A stretch of DNA of 19,960 nt. Source: G039029935 sp039029935. Lineage in GTDB: Bacteria; Chloroflexota; Anaerolineae; Caldilineales; Caldilineaceae. A program made the position numbers and the translations under genes. How positions within the stretch are numbered: the first letter of the stretch is position 1; the number at the start of each line of letters is the position of its first letter. The notes under the pieces were generated by a model, which saw only the letters and a program-made list of their open reading frames with translations, ran no database searches and had not been told where the DNA came from. Where the stretch lies: positions 1 through 19,960 of the forward strand of contig JBCCFC010000072.1 in assembly GCA_039029935.1 (NCBI GenBank). The letters are read 5' to 3'. Of this stretch, positions 6,963 to 14,448 are shown in pieces.

Positions 6963-7961
6963 ATGTACCAGTTTTGCGAGTTTACGTTTACAGATGCGGA
7001 GTATGCACGTTGTGTAAACCTGCATAATGCGATATTGCCGGATGCACCGGAAACAGTCATTGGAATGCGTCAGGCTGACGCGCATCGAAATCCTGACGTT
7101 GTGCATCAACGCTGGCTGATCCATGCGCTGGACCCCGCCCTCATGACAAAGGTGGATGGGCAGGCCGTTGGTGTTGCTTGGGTTGGTGGCTCAAGTAGAC
7201 AAACAGGTAAATATGACGTGGGCTTTAACTTGGACACCGCATTAGGGGATGCTGCCTATGCTGAGGGGGGATTGGCGGATGTCATTCTGGCGCATATGAT
7301 GACATTTTTGAAACAAAAACCACACAAACCGACTCTGCTCACCGCAGGGGGCCGCGAGGATCAAACGGCCTTTGTTCAATTTGTAATAGACAGAGGCTTC
7401 GATATTGTTGAGCGCAATGAAATATCGGAACTCAATCTTGTTGACTTTAACTCTTCCGATTTTCGTGTAGCGACCGAAAAGGCCAAGAACAACGGCATTG
7501 AAATCATGGCACTGCCAGAACTGCAAGCCACGGATGATGATTGGAAAGTCAAACTCTACGACCTGCACATGGCGATTATGCCCGATGTGCCAAGCATCTC
7601 TGCCTTTGTCCCGCCGCCTATGGCCGAATGGGAGAAGATGTTTACCTATGACGATTTTTTGCCAGCAGCATGGTTTATTGCTATGCATGATAATCACTAC
7701 GTCGGTGTCACCAATCTACGACGCAATGCGCAAAATCCCAAGACCATCCCCGTCGGTCTTACAGGCGTGCGTCGTGAATATCGTCGCCAAGGCATCGCCA
7801 CTGCGGTCAAATTACGCTCAATCGAATTTGCGCAAGCGCAAGGGTGCATCAGTATGGTGACAGGTAACGAAGAAAACAACCCCATGTTCCAAATCAACCT
7901 ACGGTTTGGGTTTCAGCCATTGCCCGCTTGGTTGAATTTCCACAGGAAGATGACAAGGTGA
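6963..7961 (+). CDS. tandem GNAT-domain acetyltransferase
   Basis: 332 aa, about twice the length of a single GNAT domain. Residues about 1-155 form a GNAT-like N-terminal half (FTFTDAEYARCVNLHNAI..., strands around AVGVAWVGG, helix, then RGFDIVERNE). The C-terminal half (about 165-332) has the acetyl-CoA pyrophosphate loop VRREYRRQGIATAVKLR, followed by NEENNPMFQINLRFGFQP, typical of the last GNAT strand and helix. The N-terminal copy lacks a clear R/Q-x-x-G-x-G/A loop and is probably structural. The acceptor is unknown; such double-GNAT proteins act on small molecules or proteins. The ATG at 6963 is supported by the upstream extended -10; there is no ribosome site. The last codons (MTR-stop) are encoded by the first unit of the 8-bp repeat that follows. 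Converges on mug. Confidence 0.85.
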   Translation: MYQFCEFTFTDAEYARCVNLHNAILPDAPETVIGMRQADAHRNPDVVHQRWLIHALDPALMTKVDGQAVGVAWVGGSSRQTGKYDVGFNLDTALGDAAYAEGGLADVILAHMMTFLKQKPHKPTLLTAGGREDQTAFVQFVIDRGFDIVERNEISELNLVDFNSSDFRVATEKAKNNGIEIMALPELQATDDDWKVKLYDLHMAIMPDVPSISAFVPPPMAEWEKMFTYDDFLPAAWFIAMHDNHYVGVTNLRRNAQNPKTIPVGLTGVRREYRRQGIATAVKLRSIEFAQAQGCISMVTGNEENNPMFQINLRFGFQPLPAWLNFHRKMTR

Positions 7962-8030
7962 ATGGGTGAGCGGGTGATAGGGTGACAAGGTGGCAAGGTG
8001 ACAAGGTGACAAGGTGAGTGGGTGGTGGGA
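7951..8030. repeat. 8-bp phased repeat, 10 units
   Basis: Ten consecutive 8-mers in strict phase with consensus TGANNRGG: TGACAAGG, TGAATGGG, TGAGCGGG, TGATAGGG, TGACAAGG, TGGCAAGG, TGACAAGG, TGACAAGG, TGAGTGGG, TGGTGGGA. The second unit supplies the stop codon of the GNAT gene. Because 8 is not a multiple of 3, the array gives TGA stops in all three forward frames. Confidence 0.92.
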
Positions 8031-8037
8031 CGAATCT

Positions 8038-8072
8038 ACTAATCACTAATCACTAATCACTAATCGCTAATC
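8038..8072. repeat. 7-bp tandem repeat, 5 units
   Basis: Four copies of ACTAATC and one GCTAATC, directly after the 8-bp array and 12 bp from the mug stop. On mug's sense strand it reads GATTAGT repeated, giving TGA and TAG stops in all frames. Confidence 0.92.
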
Positions 8073-8084
8073 ACTCTCAACGGT

Positions 8085-8639
8085 TCAAAGTTCTTGCACC
8101 ACTTCATGCAATTCTCTATAGACCCGTGCCAAGTCTGGCAGTTGATAGTGCGCGTTGAGACCACTGGGGTTGGGGAGTACCCAGATGAGGGTATCGCCGA
8201 TGTGTTCATCTTGTCGTCCCATCACAGCTTTGCGTCGCCGGAATGCCTTGCGGTAGGCTCCGATGCCCAGAATTGCCAGCACCTTGGGCGTATAGTGTAA
8301 CACTCGCTCTTCCAGCCGTTGACCACCCGCCACAAACTCTTGGGTAGACACATCCTTTTCACCAACGGTCGCCAGTTCAAAGACATTGGTCAATCCCAGC
8401 CCATACTCAAGAAGCAGCCCATCTTCAGCAGGTGTGAGCAGGCGCGGTGTAAATCCTGCGTTATGAAGCGTGGGCCAGAAGCGATTGCCAGGGCGGGCAA
8501 AGTGATGACCGACAACGGCGGAATAGACGCTGGGGTTGATGCCACAAAAAAGGACGTCTAAATTGGGTGCAATAATGTCCGGCACGGTTGTCCCCTGTGC
8601 GGCGACCAATTCTTCTTTGGTTGGTTTGCGTAATTTCAT
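8085..8639 (-). CDS. mug: G/U mismatch-specific DNA glycosylase (Mug/TDG family)
   Basis: 184-aa cytoplasmic base-excision repair enzyme that removes uracil or thymine opposite guanine. The two active-site motifs of the family are present: FCGINPS (GINPS at 33-37, catalytic Asn35) and LPNPSGLNA (157-163), with HHFARPGNRFW (45-55) and GLTNVFE between them as usual. Length fits the family (about 160-190 aa). The start is an ATG with AAGGA six bases upstream. It lies downstream of the AT-rich MFS gene with a 73-bp gap and may be read from the same transcript or its own promoter; no promoter was recognised. It converges on the GNAT gene across two tandem repeats. Family call is secure; exact damage preference is not visible. 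Confidence 0.93.
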   Translation of the reverse strand: MKLRKPTKEELVAAQGTTVPDIIAPNLDVLFCGINPSVYSAVVGHHFARPGNRFWPTLHNAGFTPRLLTPAEDGLLLEYGLGLTNVFELATVGEKDVSTQEFVAGGQRLEERVLHYTPKVLAILGIGAYRKAFRRRKAVMGRQDEHIGDTLIWVLPNPSGLNAHYQLPDLARVYRELHEVVQEL

Positions 8640-8654
8640 AGGTTATCCTTCGTG

Positions 8655-8686
8655 TTGAAGAGTTGAAAGGTTGAAAAGTTGAAAAA
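8655..8686. repeat. 8-bp phased repeat, 4 units
   Basis: TTGAAGAG, TTGAAAGG, TTGAAAAG and TTGAAAAA in strict 8-bp phase, between the stop of the AT-rich MFS gene (8713) and the mug start. Confidence 0.8.
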
Positions 8687-8712
8687 GTAATTGCATATTA
8701 CACAGGCAAAAT

Positions 8713-9864
8713 TTAGGCACCCAATGATAAGCTCATTTTGCTTGTAGAAGGTTTAAAAAAGAATATCCACAAAGCGGATAGGGCCATCACGGTTATCGCC
8801 ATCTTAAAACCAAAGAAGTGAGCAATGACAGCCGAAGAAAATAATCCCATTCCTCGACCAATATTGACCCACATTTCCTTCGTTATGATATTTTCATGCA
8901 CGCTTTTTCGCTCTAAATTTTCTTCAACCAGATCGTAAGTGATCGTTTGAACAGTCTGAAATCTAAGATTTTCAAATACTTTTGTGATTGATTCAACTAT
9001 AGAAAGCGGGAATATACTCTCAAAAGATAATCTTATCACTCTCAAAACTGCAACCAACACCATCAGGAGTTTTAAAGATGTGACTCTGTTATAGCTGTCT
9101 AATAATTTTCCTAAAAAGTAAATACAGACAAACGAGACGGCTGTTGAAATACCCAGAAAGTTACCCACTAATGTATAAGAACTCCCTAACAAAATAAACA
9201 GAAATAAGGCCCATATTTTCTCAACTTCATTGGAATACTCTGTCAAAAATGTAAAATACACCAGCCTCTTATTCTCTTTAATTTCCTCCAAAAATATATA
9301 GTTAAGTTTATACTGTCTATTGGGAAGCTGTGAAAGCGGAATAAATAATAATAGTAATATAACAGAACCAACCAACATAACGCCGCCTATCCCATAGAAT
9401 TCAGATAGGTAACCACCTAAAATGGGGGCGGTAATGATAACAATCATCTGAATCATATGATCATAGGAGATTTGAGAACCACGATTTTCATGCTCGGTAT
9501 ATGTAGTTATGTAGTAAGTAAGCGCAGTATAGAACAATAACTTTGCAATAATAAAACAGAGAAACCAGCAGAATATGTATGTCGTATCTTCTGTGTGTTG
9601 ATATAAAAAGATGAAAGAGGTTGAGAAAGCGAAAACGATAGCTGCAATGCCAATTGCCCGCTGAGTGCCAACCTTTCCAATAAACATAGAAAAAGGGATG
9701 ACGGAAACCCCATGTAAAACATTAAAAAAACCGAAAAATCCAAATGTTAACAATAAATCATGCTCAAAGAGTTGATAGATAAATATTAGGCCAAATAACT
9801 CTATAATTCTTTGGAAAAAGCTAAAGTTATTTTTTATCCATATTACAGAGAAAAATTTATTCAT
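8713..9864 (-). CDS. MFS-type membrane transporter, AT-rich
   Basis: 383 aa with about 10-12 hydrophobic segments spread over the full length and few charged loops, which fits a major facilitator (for example FGFFGFFNVLHGVSVIPFSMFI, a basic loop after GKV, and the GGYLSEFYGIGGVMLVG segment). No substrate motif was recognised. The DNA is much richer in A/T than its neighbours, with many AAA/AAT/ATA codons on the coding strand, and the protein is rich in Phe/Ile/Lys/Asn, suggesting lateral transfer from a low-GC donor. The start (ATG at 9864) has no Shine-Dalgarno but lies two bases after the stop of the preceding MFS gene, so coupling could drive translation. Two adjacent MFS genes of different composition could form a heteromeric pair or simply be an insertion next to a similar function. 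Confidence 0.75.
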   Translation of the reverse strand: MNKFFSVIWIKNNFSFFQRIIELFGLIFIYQLFEHDLLLTFGFFGFFNVLHGVSVIPFSMFIGKVGTQRAIGIAAIVFAFSTSFIFLYQHTEDTTYIFCWFLCFIIAKLLFYTALTYYITTYTEHENRGSQISYDHMIQMIVIITAPILGGYLSEFYGIGGVMLVGSVILLLLFIPLSQLPNRQYKLNYIFLEEIKENKRLVYFTFLTEYSNEVEKIWALFLFILLGSSYTLVGNFLGISTAVSFVCIYFLGKLLDSYNRVTSLKLLMVLVAVLRVIRLSFESIFPLSIVESITKVFENLRFQTVQTITYDLVEENLERKSVHENIITKEMWVNIGRGMGLFSSAVIAHFFGFKMAITVMALSALWIFFFKPSTSKMSLSLGA

Positions 9865-9866
9865 AC

Positions 9867-11156
9867 TTATTCAGTTTTCAAACTTTTCACATGAATGACA
9901 GCAGAAAACAGTACCACAATGAATCCCGCACCCATGCCCAATGCGCCGATTAGCAGTGTTGGTTGGACACCAATAACTGTCCCCAACACACCGCCCAAGG
10001 CTGCACCACCTGTGGAGAGACCTAGCACAAAGAAGCGTCGGGCAGCGGTTGAACGGCCAAACAGATGTGTGGGTGTGATGTGTTGGCGGAGGCTCATTTG
10101 CGCCACGCTATAGATGGTTGCACCAATGCTGCTGATAGCCTCACCCACACAGACAATCAGAAAGGCTTCGCTGATGCCCAACATGCTTGAAATAGGGGCT
10201 GTGACAGGTATCATGATGCCCGCTACGAATATAGCCAGCGGGATGACGATCATGCCCGCTGCCCATAAAAAATTGCCCAGTACAATGGCACGACCGACAC
10301 CCATAACGCGTGTTGTTGGCTCGACGATGAGCGCACCCAGCAATGCACCGACACCACCACAGGTATAGACGATGCCAATCAGCAGTGGTGACATGCCCAA
10401 GTCCCGTGTGACAAAGAGAATAAACATGGTTCGATAGACAGCATTACCCAATGCCCCGACTGCGGATGAGATGGTCAAGGCTTGCAGCACGGGGGTGCGG
10501 AACAACTCGTGGATGCCTTCGCCGATTTCCTGCCACATATTTCTGCGCGCTTGCGCTGCTTTGGGCATGGCTTCGTCGGTGATCATCCCACGCAGTAGAA
10601 AAGCTGATAAAAAATAGGAGATGGCGTCACCGATGATGGCGATGGGTGCTGTCACCAATTGCACCAAACCGCCTGCAAGACTTGGCCCCGCAATTTGCAG
10701 AAAGGAACTGCTGCTGGATAGTTTGCCATTTGCCTCGACCAACTGATCATCCGATACAATCGTAGGCAAAATAGAGACCGAGGCGATGGTGGAGAGAATG
10801 CCCAGCGTTGCCATGCCAAAGGCGACAACCAGTAAATGAATAAAGGTGAGTTGTCCTATGAAGACGGCAATGGGGATGGAGCCAAGAAGCAAGGCGCGGC
10901 CAAGATCAGCGGCGATCAACAGTGGGCGTCGTTGACTGCGATCTACCCACACACCGACAAAGAGGCTAAAGAGCAGATTGGGCAGCGAACTTGCAGTGCC
11001 GATCATGCCCATCTGCGCGGGGGTGGCGTTGATGGTAAGAACTGCCGTGAGTGGCAATGCGACGCGCGTAATCTGTGAACCCGCATTGGAGACGATTTGC
11101 GCAATCCACAGACGGCTAAAGGATGGATTGCGCCATAGGCTTTCTTGTGAGGCCAT
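9867..11156 (-). CDS. MFS efflux transporter
   Basis: 429-aa integral membrane protein with about 12 hydrophobic segments. The N-terminal stretch (SLWRNPSFSRLWIAQIVSNAG, then residues ITRVALPLTAVL) and the loop GVWVDRSQRRPLLIAADLGRA correspond to the first-helix and loop-2-3 motifs of the macrolide-efflux/enterobactin-exporter (MFS_3-like) branch. Likely role: export of a small hydrophobic compound; the substrate is unknown. The ATG at 11156 is strongly supported by GGAGG seven bases upstream. It follows the thioesterase gene after a repeat-filled gap of 168 bp and nearly abuts the AT-rich MFS gene downstream. Composition matches the rest of the window, unlike that neighbour. Confidence 0.9.
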   Translation of the reverse strand: MASQESLWRNPSFSRLWIAQIVSNAGSQITRVALPLTAVLTINATPAQMGMIGTASSLPNLLFSLFVGVWVDRSQRRPLLIAADLGRALLLGSIPIAVFIGQLTFIHLLVVAFGMATLGILSTIASVSILPTIVSDDQLVEANGKLSSSSSFLQIAGPSLAGGLVQLVTAPIAIIGDAISYFLSAFLLRGMITDEAMPKAAQARRNMWQEIGEGIHELFRTPVLQALTISSAVGALGNAVYRTMFILFVTRDLGMSPLLIGIVYTCGGVGALLGALIVEPTTRVMGVGRAIVLGNFLWAAGMIVIPLAIFVAGIMIPVTAPISSMLGISEAFLIVCVGEAISSIGATIYSVAQMSLRQHITPTHLFGRSTAARRFFVLGLSTGGAALGGVLGTVIGVQPTLLIGALGMGAGFIVVLFSAVIHVKSLKTE

Positions 11157-11170
11157 TGAGTATCCTCCAT

Positions 11171-11316
11171 GCGTTGGTATTCGGTGCGCTGGTATTCAGT
11201 GCATCGGTGCTGACCACTGACCTACCGACCACTGACCTACCGACCACTGACCTACCGACCACTGACCTACCGACCACTGACCTACCGACCACTGACCTAC
11301 CGACCACTGACCTACC
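11171..11316. repeat. 15-bp tandem repeat: 7 perfect plus degenerate units
   Basis: Seven identical copies of GACCACTGACCTACC (11212-11316), preceded in the same 15-bp phase by diverged units GCGTTGGTATTCGGT (11171) and GCGCTGGTATTCAGT (11186). The array starts 15 bp from the MFS start and ends 8 bp from the thioesterase stop, filling the gap. On the thioesterase's sense strand the perfect units read GGTAGGTCAGTGGTC. Confidence 0.95.
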
Positions 11317-11324
11317 GACTAACG

Positions 11325-11810
11325 TCAATCTTCATAAACGCGCCATCCCAATGCGTCAGGATCAGTATCTGAAATGGTGTCAAGAGCCAGCTTGAAATAT
11401 TTGCCCGTCGCTGTCACAGCCACTGTCCCATCGGGCAAATAGAGTTCGCCTGTTCCCTCAAAGAGCCGTTTGCGCTCACGGGTAATACGTCCTCGTGCAA
11501 CCAACTCCACATCCAGCGGGACGGGATGATGAAAGCGCAGATTGAAATCGGCAGTCACGCCCCAAATGGCGGGTTGTGCCTCCCCTTCACCGATGTTCAC
11601 GGCGCGACCAATGGTTTCATCCAACACACCTGTGATCACACCGCCATGCAGACGCCCTGGGTAGCCCTGATGCATCTGTCGCGCGGTAAATCGGGCGACA
11701 ACATCGGTTGGACCATCCTCTTTCGGTTCCTCATAAAAGGCCACCTGCACGCCCGCCACATTTCTCATGCCGCAGATAAAACAATCGTGGCTGTTTGGCT
11801 GTTTTGTCAT
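11325..11810 (-). CDS. hotdog-fold (PaaI-like) thioesterase
   Basis: 161-aa cytoplasmic protein of the 4HBT/PaaI superfamily, which hydrolyses acyl-CoA or related thioesters. Visible: an N-terminal DCFICGMRN segment (common in this subgroup, possibly metal-binding), YPGRLHGGVITGVLDETIG (His55-Gly-Gly, and Asp64-Glu65 in the central hotdog helix), then strands around FNLRFHHPVPLDVELVARG. The ATG at 11810 shares its first base with the stop of the F420-type gene (TGATG), so the pair is coupled. A TTG directly before it (11811-11813) has better spacing to GGAG and could be the true start, adding one residue. First-line annotation is secure by motif; the acyl substrate is unknown. Confidence 0.9.
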   Translation of the reverse strand: MTKQPNSHDCFICGMRNVAGVQVAFYEEPKEDGPTDVVARFTARQMHQGYPGRLHGGVITGVLDETIGRAVNIGEGEAQPAIWGVTADFNLRFHHPVPLDVELVARGRITRERKRLFEGTGELYLPDGTVAVTATGKYFKLALDTISDTDPDALGWRVYED

Positions 11811-12247
11811 CAAACTACAGACTCCTCTACATCCCCTACTTGCTGCTCATCCCTATCGCTGATTTTAATCACACAGCGTGCGCCTGGCCCCTTCCCAAAG
11901 AGACCTGTTATGCTGGTGATAAGCCGGAATGATATATATTCAATGTTATATTTAGACATAATCCAGCCACGCATATTCTTCTCTAACGCGGCATCCTCTT
12001 CTGCTGTCGTCACCTGTGCCACGCCATCAACCCAATCGCCCTTAACATTGCCGCTAAAATCACTCGGGGCAACCCGTACATTGGCGTTATTGCGAATCCG
12101 TTTGGCTTTCCAACTGTCTGCATCCGTCCAAACGTATAGTTCGCCCTCTTTTTCTACCGTCCACACAGGCGTTTTGACCCCTGTACCATTTTTGCGGAAG
12201 GTTTCTAATGAGATGTAACGTGGGTTGTTTAAGTCTGTGAGTTTCAT
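11810..12247 (-). CDS. PPOX-class F420-dependent oxidoreductase
   Basis: 145-aa split-barrel flavin/deazaflavin-binding protein. The pattern YISLETFRKNGTGVKTPVW, then VTEK-like strand, ELYVWTDADSWKAKRIRNN and NVRVAPSDFSGNV matches the family I know as TIGR03666 (PPOX class F420-dependent). Such proteins reduce or oxidise small substrates with coenzyme F420; many members have no known substrate. It implies, but does not prove, that the host makes or takes up F420. The ATG at 12247 has AAGGAG five bases upstream. It heads the run of minus-strand genes down to mug and overlaps the thioesterase by one base. The C-terminal tail beyond residue 130 is acidic and not conserved as far as I can tell. 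Confidence 0.88.
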   Translation of the reverse strand: MKLTDLNNPRYISLETFRKNGTGVKTPVWTVEKEGELYVWTDADSWKAKRIRNNANVRVAPSDFSGNVKGDWVDGVAQVTTAEEDAALEKNMRGWIMSKYNIEYISFRLITSITGLFGKGPGARCVIKISDRDEQQVGDVEESVV

Positions 12248-12300
12248 GGCTACTCCTTTTTACTCTTGTATCGCACAATTTACCATATGACTTATGCTGC

Positions 12301-14190
12301 TTAAACCTCACCCCACAAAATGCGATCAAAGCCCAGACTGACCACTGCATAACAACGCAAATTCAAATCCTCACGACGTTCTCGAATCAGCTTTTGTTGA
12401 TAACTCAACAACTGCTTTGTCGCCTCATCAAACTTGGCCTTCACATTGGTCAATTGCTTCAACGCATCGCTTGGTCGGGTTCTCACCGCTTCTTCGTTCA
12501 GTGATTTCTTGGTTGTCTCGCCCTTTTGGGTTAGCACATCCTCGGTCACATCACTCAAGGGCATCCGTTTAAACTCAATCAAAATATCATATAGTTCCGT
12601 GTGACGCATCCCCGGACGCAGCAGCATGAGTAAATCACCATACCGTCGTTCAATCTGCGGCTCTGAATAGACCAGATACATATCAGTGTGGTAGAGCAAC
12701 ATCATAAAGATGGTCTTGAGCGTGAGTTCGTTGAAATCCTTGTTCTCTCGCCCTTTGTAGAGGCGCAACAGATGATCCTGTGCAAAGGCACACAGCGGTG
12801 TAATATTGCCTGTTTCAAAGAGCGTATCAGCGGTTGCCATACCTGCCCGCACCAAGGAATCATCGCTCTCCACGTTCTGTGTCAACACACGCTCGCTGTA
12901 AAGCTGCCGTATCACCAAATTGGGAATTTCCAAAATATTATGACCCGATTTTGTCTCGCCCACACAGGTCAATGCGCCCAAATGACAGAGCAACACGGCG
13001 AGATGGTCACGTTGCAAATCAGCATTTAATAAATCTTTCACACCAAACCGTTTGCGCAGAGTACGCACCGTCACCTGTTTATCTCGTGCGAAGGCATCAT
13101 CCAGCAGCGCAACACCATCTTCATAGCCAGCAATATGCGCCAATTTATGGTCATCGGGCATCAGATTGTCGTCTAGCAGTTGTTTGGGGTAATCCCCTTC
13201 AGCTTGGAAGTCTTCCAGAAAATAGAATACTAAGGTCGGATTATATACTTTTGGAATATTTTTTGCTTTCCCCTTACGGAAATCCTCGATAAATAGAGAG
13301 CCATTATAATAGTTCCCCATCAGTGCCATCATCTTTTCAAGTTCAGCCTTGGTATCTTCAATCTCATCTTGCATATCATGGCTTTCTAAGAGTTGCCTTG
13401 CCAACCCACGCAAATCGGCATCGGTAAAGCCACACAGATCATTTAACTCTTTTCGCCACGAGATATTTTTGAATGTATTGGCTCCACTGGTGACATCACT
13501 CAACACAATTGGCGATACGCCCGTCATAAACACACGGTCCAACCCATCACCTGACCCAGAGCCCTTTAAATTTTTGAACAGTGTTTTAAACAGTCCTTCA
13601 CCCTTGACCAACGTAATATATCGCTGCCGCTGCGCCTCAGTTTCTAGGTTCGTTTTTGATTTAGGGACCATCAACACTTCATTGGCAAAGTTATCGTACT
13701 CGTCAATGAAAAGATAGAGTTTATAGCCCGACAGTTTAACGGCTGAAACCAACGAAGAAAATGTTGAAAATGCATTATTTGGCGCAATGTCAATCGGTTT
13801 TTTGAGCAACATTTCATACTTGTGTTGAAACTGTTTGCAGCGATCATTGAGATGATCTTTCAACGATTGCTGAATATCTTGAATCTCTCCGCTGGTTTCT
13901 ATCATCGAGAAATCCCAGCGCATCACCATATAGGTATTGCGCAGCGGTGTAGGGGCCTGTCCAATTGCCAAATGCCCAAATAGCCGCTCAAAATCATTTT
14001 CATTGGCAACATCATAGTAATTTATCAGGGTCGATAGCCAGAGACTCTTGCCAAAGCGACGCGGACGCATAAAGAGCAATTCCTTGCCCCAGTCTTCTAC
14101 AAACCGAATATGGTGGGTTCGGTCTATATACAGGTAGTCTTCGCTAATCAACTCATTAAAATCACGTCGACCATATGGAAATTTCATCAT
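12301..14190 (-). CDS. AAA-ATPase-like / PD-(D/E)XK nuclease-like fusion
   Basis: 629 aa. The N-terminal part (YGRRDFNELI, YIDRTHHIRF) is the AAA-ATPase_like region (PF09820) with a variant Walker A, MRPRRFGKSLWL (Lys48), and Walker B LFIDEYDN (Asp163-Glu164). The C-terminal part looks like the PDDEXK_9 domain: Asp519 in RYGDLLMLL and Glu539-Phe-Lys541 in ILIEFKR. The architecture is common and often multi-copy in Bacteroidota, Fibrobacterota and Chloroflexota; its cellular role is not established, though a nucleic-acid conflict or defence role is often suspected. MM at the N-terminus: the second ATG (14187) has better spacing to GGTGA than the first. It has its own candidate extended -10 promoter and a repeat array upstream. 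All key residues are present, so it seems intact. Confidence 0.9.
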   Translation of the reverse strand: MMKFPYGRRDFNELISEDYLYIDRTHHIRFVEDWGKELLFMRPRRFGKSLWLSTLINYYDVANENDFERLFGHLAIGQAPTPLRNTYMVMRWDFSMIETSGEIQDIQQSLKDHLNDRCKQFQHKYEMLLKKPIDIAPNNAFSTFSSLVSAVKLSGYKLYLFIDEYDNFANEVLMVPKSKTNLETEAQRQRYITLVKGEGLFKTLFKNLKGSGSGDGLDRVFMTGVSPIVLSDVTSGANTFKNISWRKELNDLCGFTDADLRGLARQLLESHDMQDEIEDTKAELEKMMALMGNYYNGSLFIEDFRKGKAKNIPKVYNPTLVFYFLEDFQAEGDYPKQLLDDNLMPDDHKLAHIAGYEDGVALLDDAFARDKQVTVRTLRKRFGVKDLLNADLQRDHLAVLLCHLGALTCVGETKSGHNILEIPNLVIRQLYSERVLTQNVESDDSLVRAGMATADTLFETGNITPLCAFAQDHLLRLYKGRENKDFNELTLKTIFMMLLYHTDMYLVYSEPQIERRYGDLLMLLRPGMRHTELYDILIEFKRMPLSDVTEDVLTQKGETTKKSLNEEAVRTRPSDALKQLTNVKAKFDEATKQLLSYQQKLIRERREDLNLRCYAVVSLGFDRILWGEV

Positions 14191-14265
14191 GACTCACCCT
14201 GTGCAAGCTGCAAATTGGTTCGATTCAATTGGTCTTATTACACGTATAATGCCAATTGGATTTCT

Positions 14266-14274
14266 ATTATAGCA
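14266..14274 (-). promoter_or_regulatory. extended -10 promoter for the AAA-ATPase gene
   Basis: TGCTATAAT on the minus strand is a perfect extended -10 without a good -35, predicting a start near 14259 and a leader of about 70 bases. The leader contains CCAATTGG (14253-14259 area) and CCAATTG sequences of unknown meaning. Confidence 0.45.
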
Positions 14275-14290
14275 CAGATGCGCCATTGAG

Positions 14291-14442
14291 GCGAGGAAGC
14301 GGTGGAGCAGGGAAGCGAGGAAGCGGTGGAGCAGGGAAGCGAGGAAGCGTTGGAGCGAGGAAGCGTTGGAGCGAGGAAGCGTGGGAGCGTGGGAGTGTGG
14401 GAGCGTGGGAGTGTTCCACCGTTCCAACGCTCCAACGCTCCA
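14291..14442. repeat. 8-bp phased repeat, 19 units, with inverted tail
   Basis: Nineteen 8-mers in strict phase: forward units such as GCGAGGAA, GCGGTGGA, GCAGGGAA, GCGTTGGA, GCGTGGGA (14291-14410), then GTGTTCCA, CCGTTCCA, ACGCTCCA, ACGCTCCA (14411-14442), which are the same motif family on the opposite strand. The two halves can pair (for example GCGTTGGAGCG with CGCTCCAACGC). A 24-bp higher-order unit occurs twice at 14291-14338. The array ends six bases from the fucosidase stop. Confidence 0.93.
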
Positions 14443-14448
14443 ACTATT

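Noticed and set aside
11212..11316. Possible CRISPR array
   Set aside because: Units are 15 bp and directly contiguous with no spacers; no cas genes are nearby.
11116..11395. Open frames on both strands with repeated VGRSV or TTDLP
   Set aside because: Made by the 15-bp array, whose length is a multiple of three and so keeps frames open; they overlap the thioesterase end and have no ribosome site.
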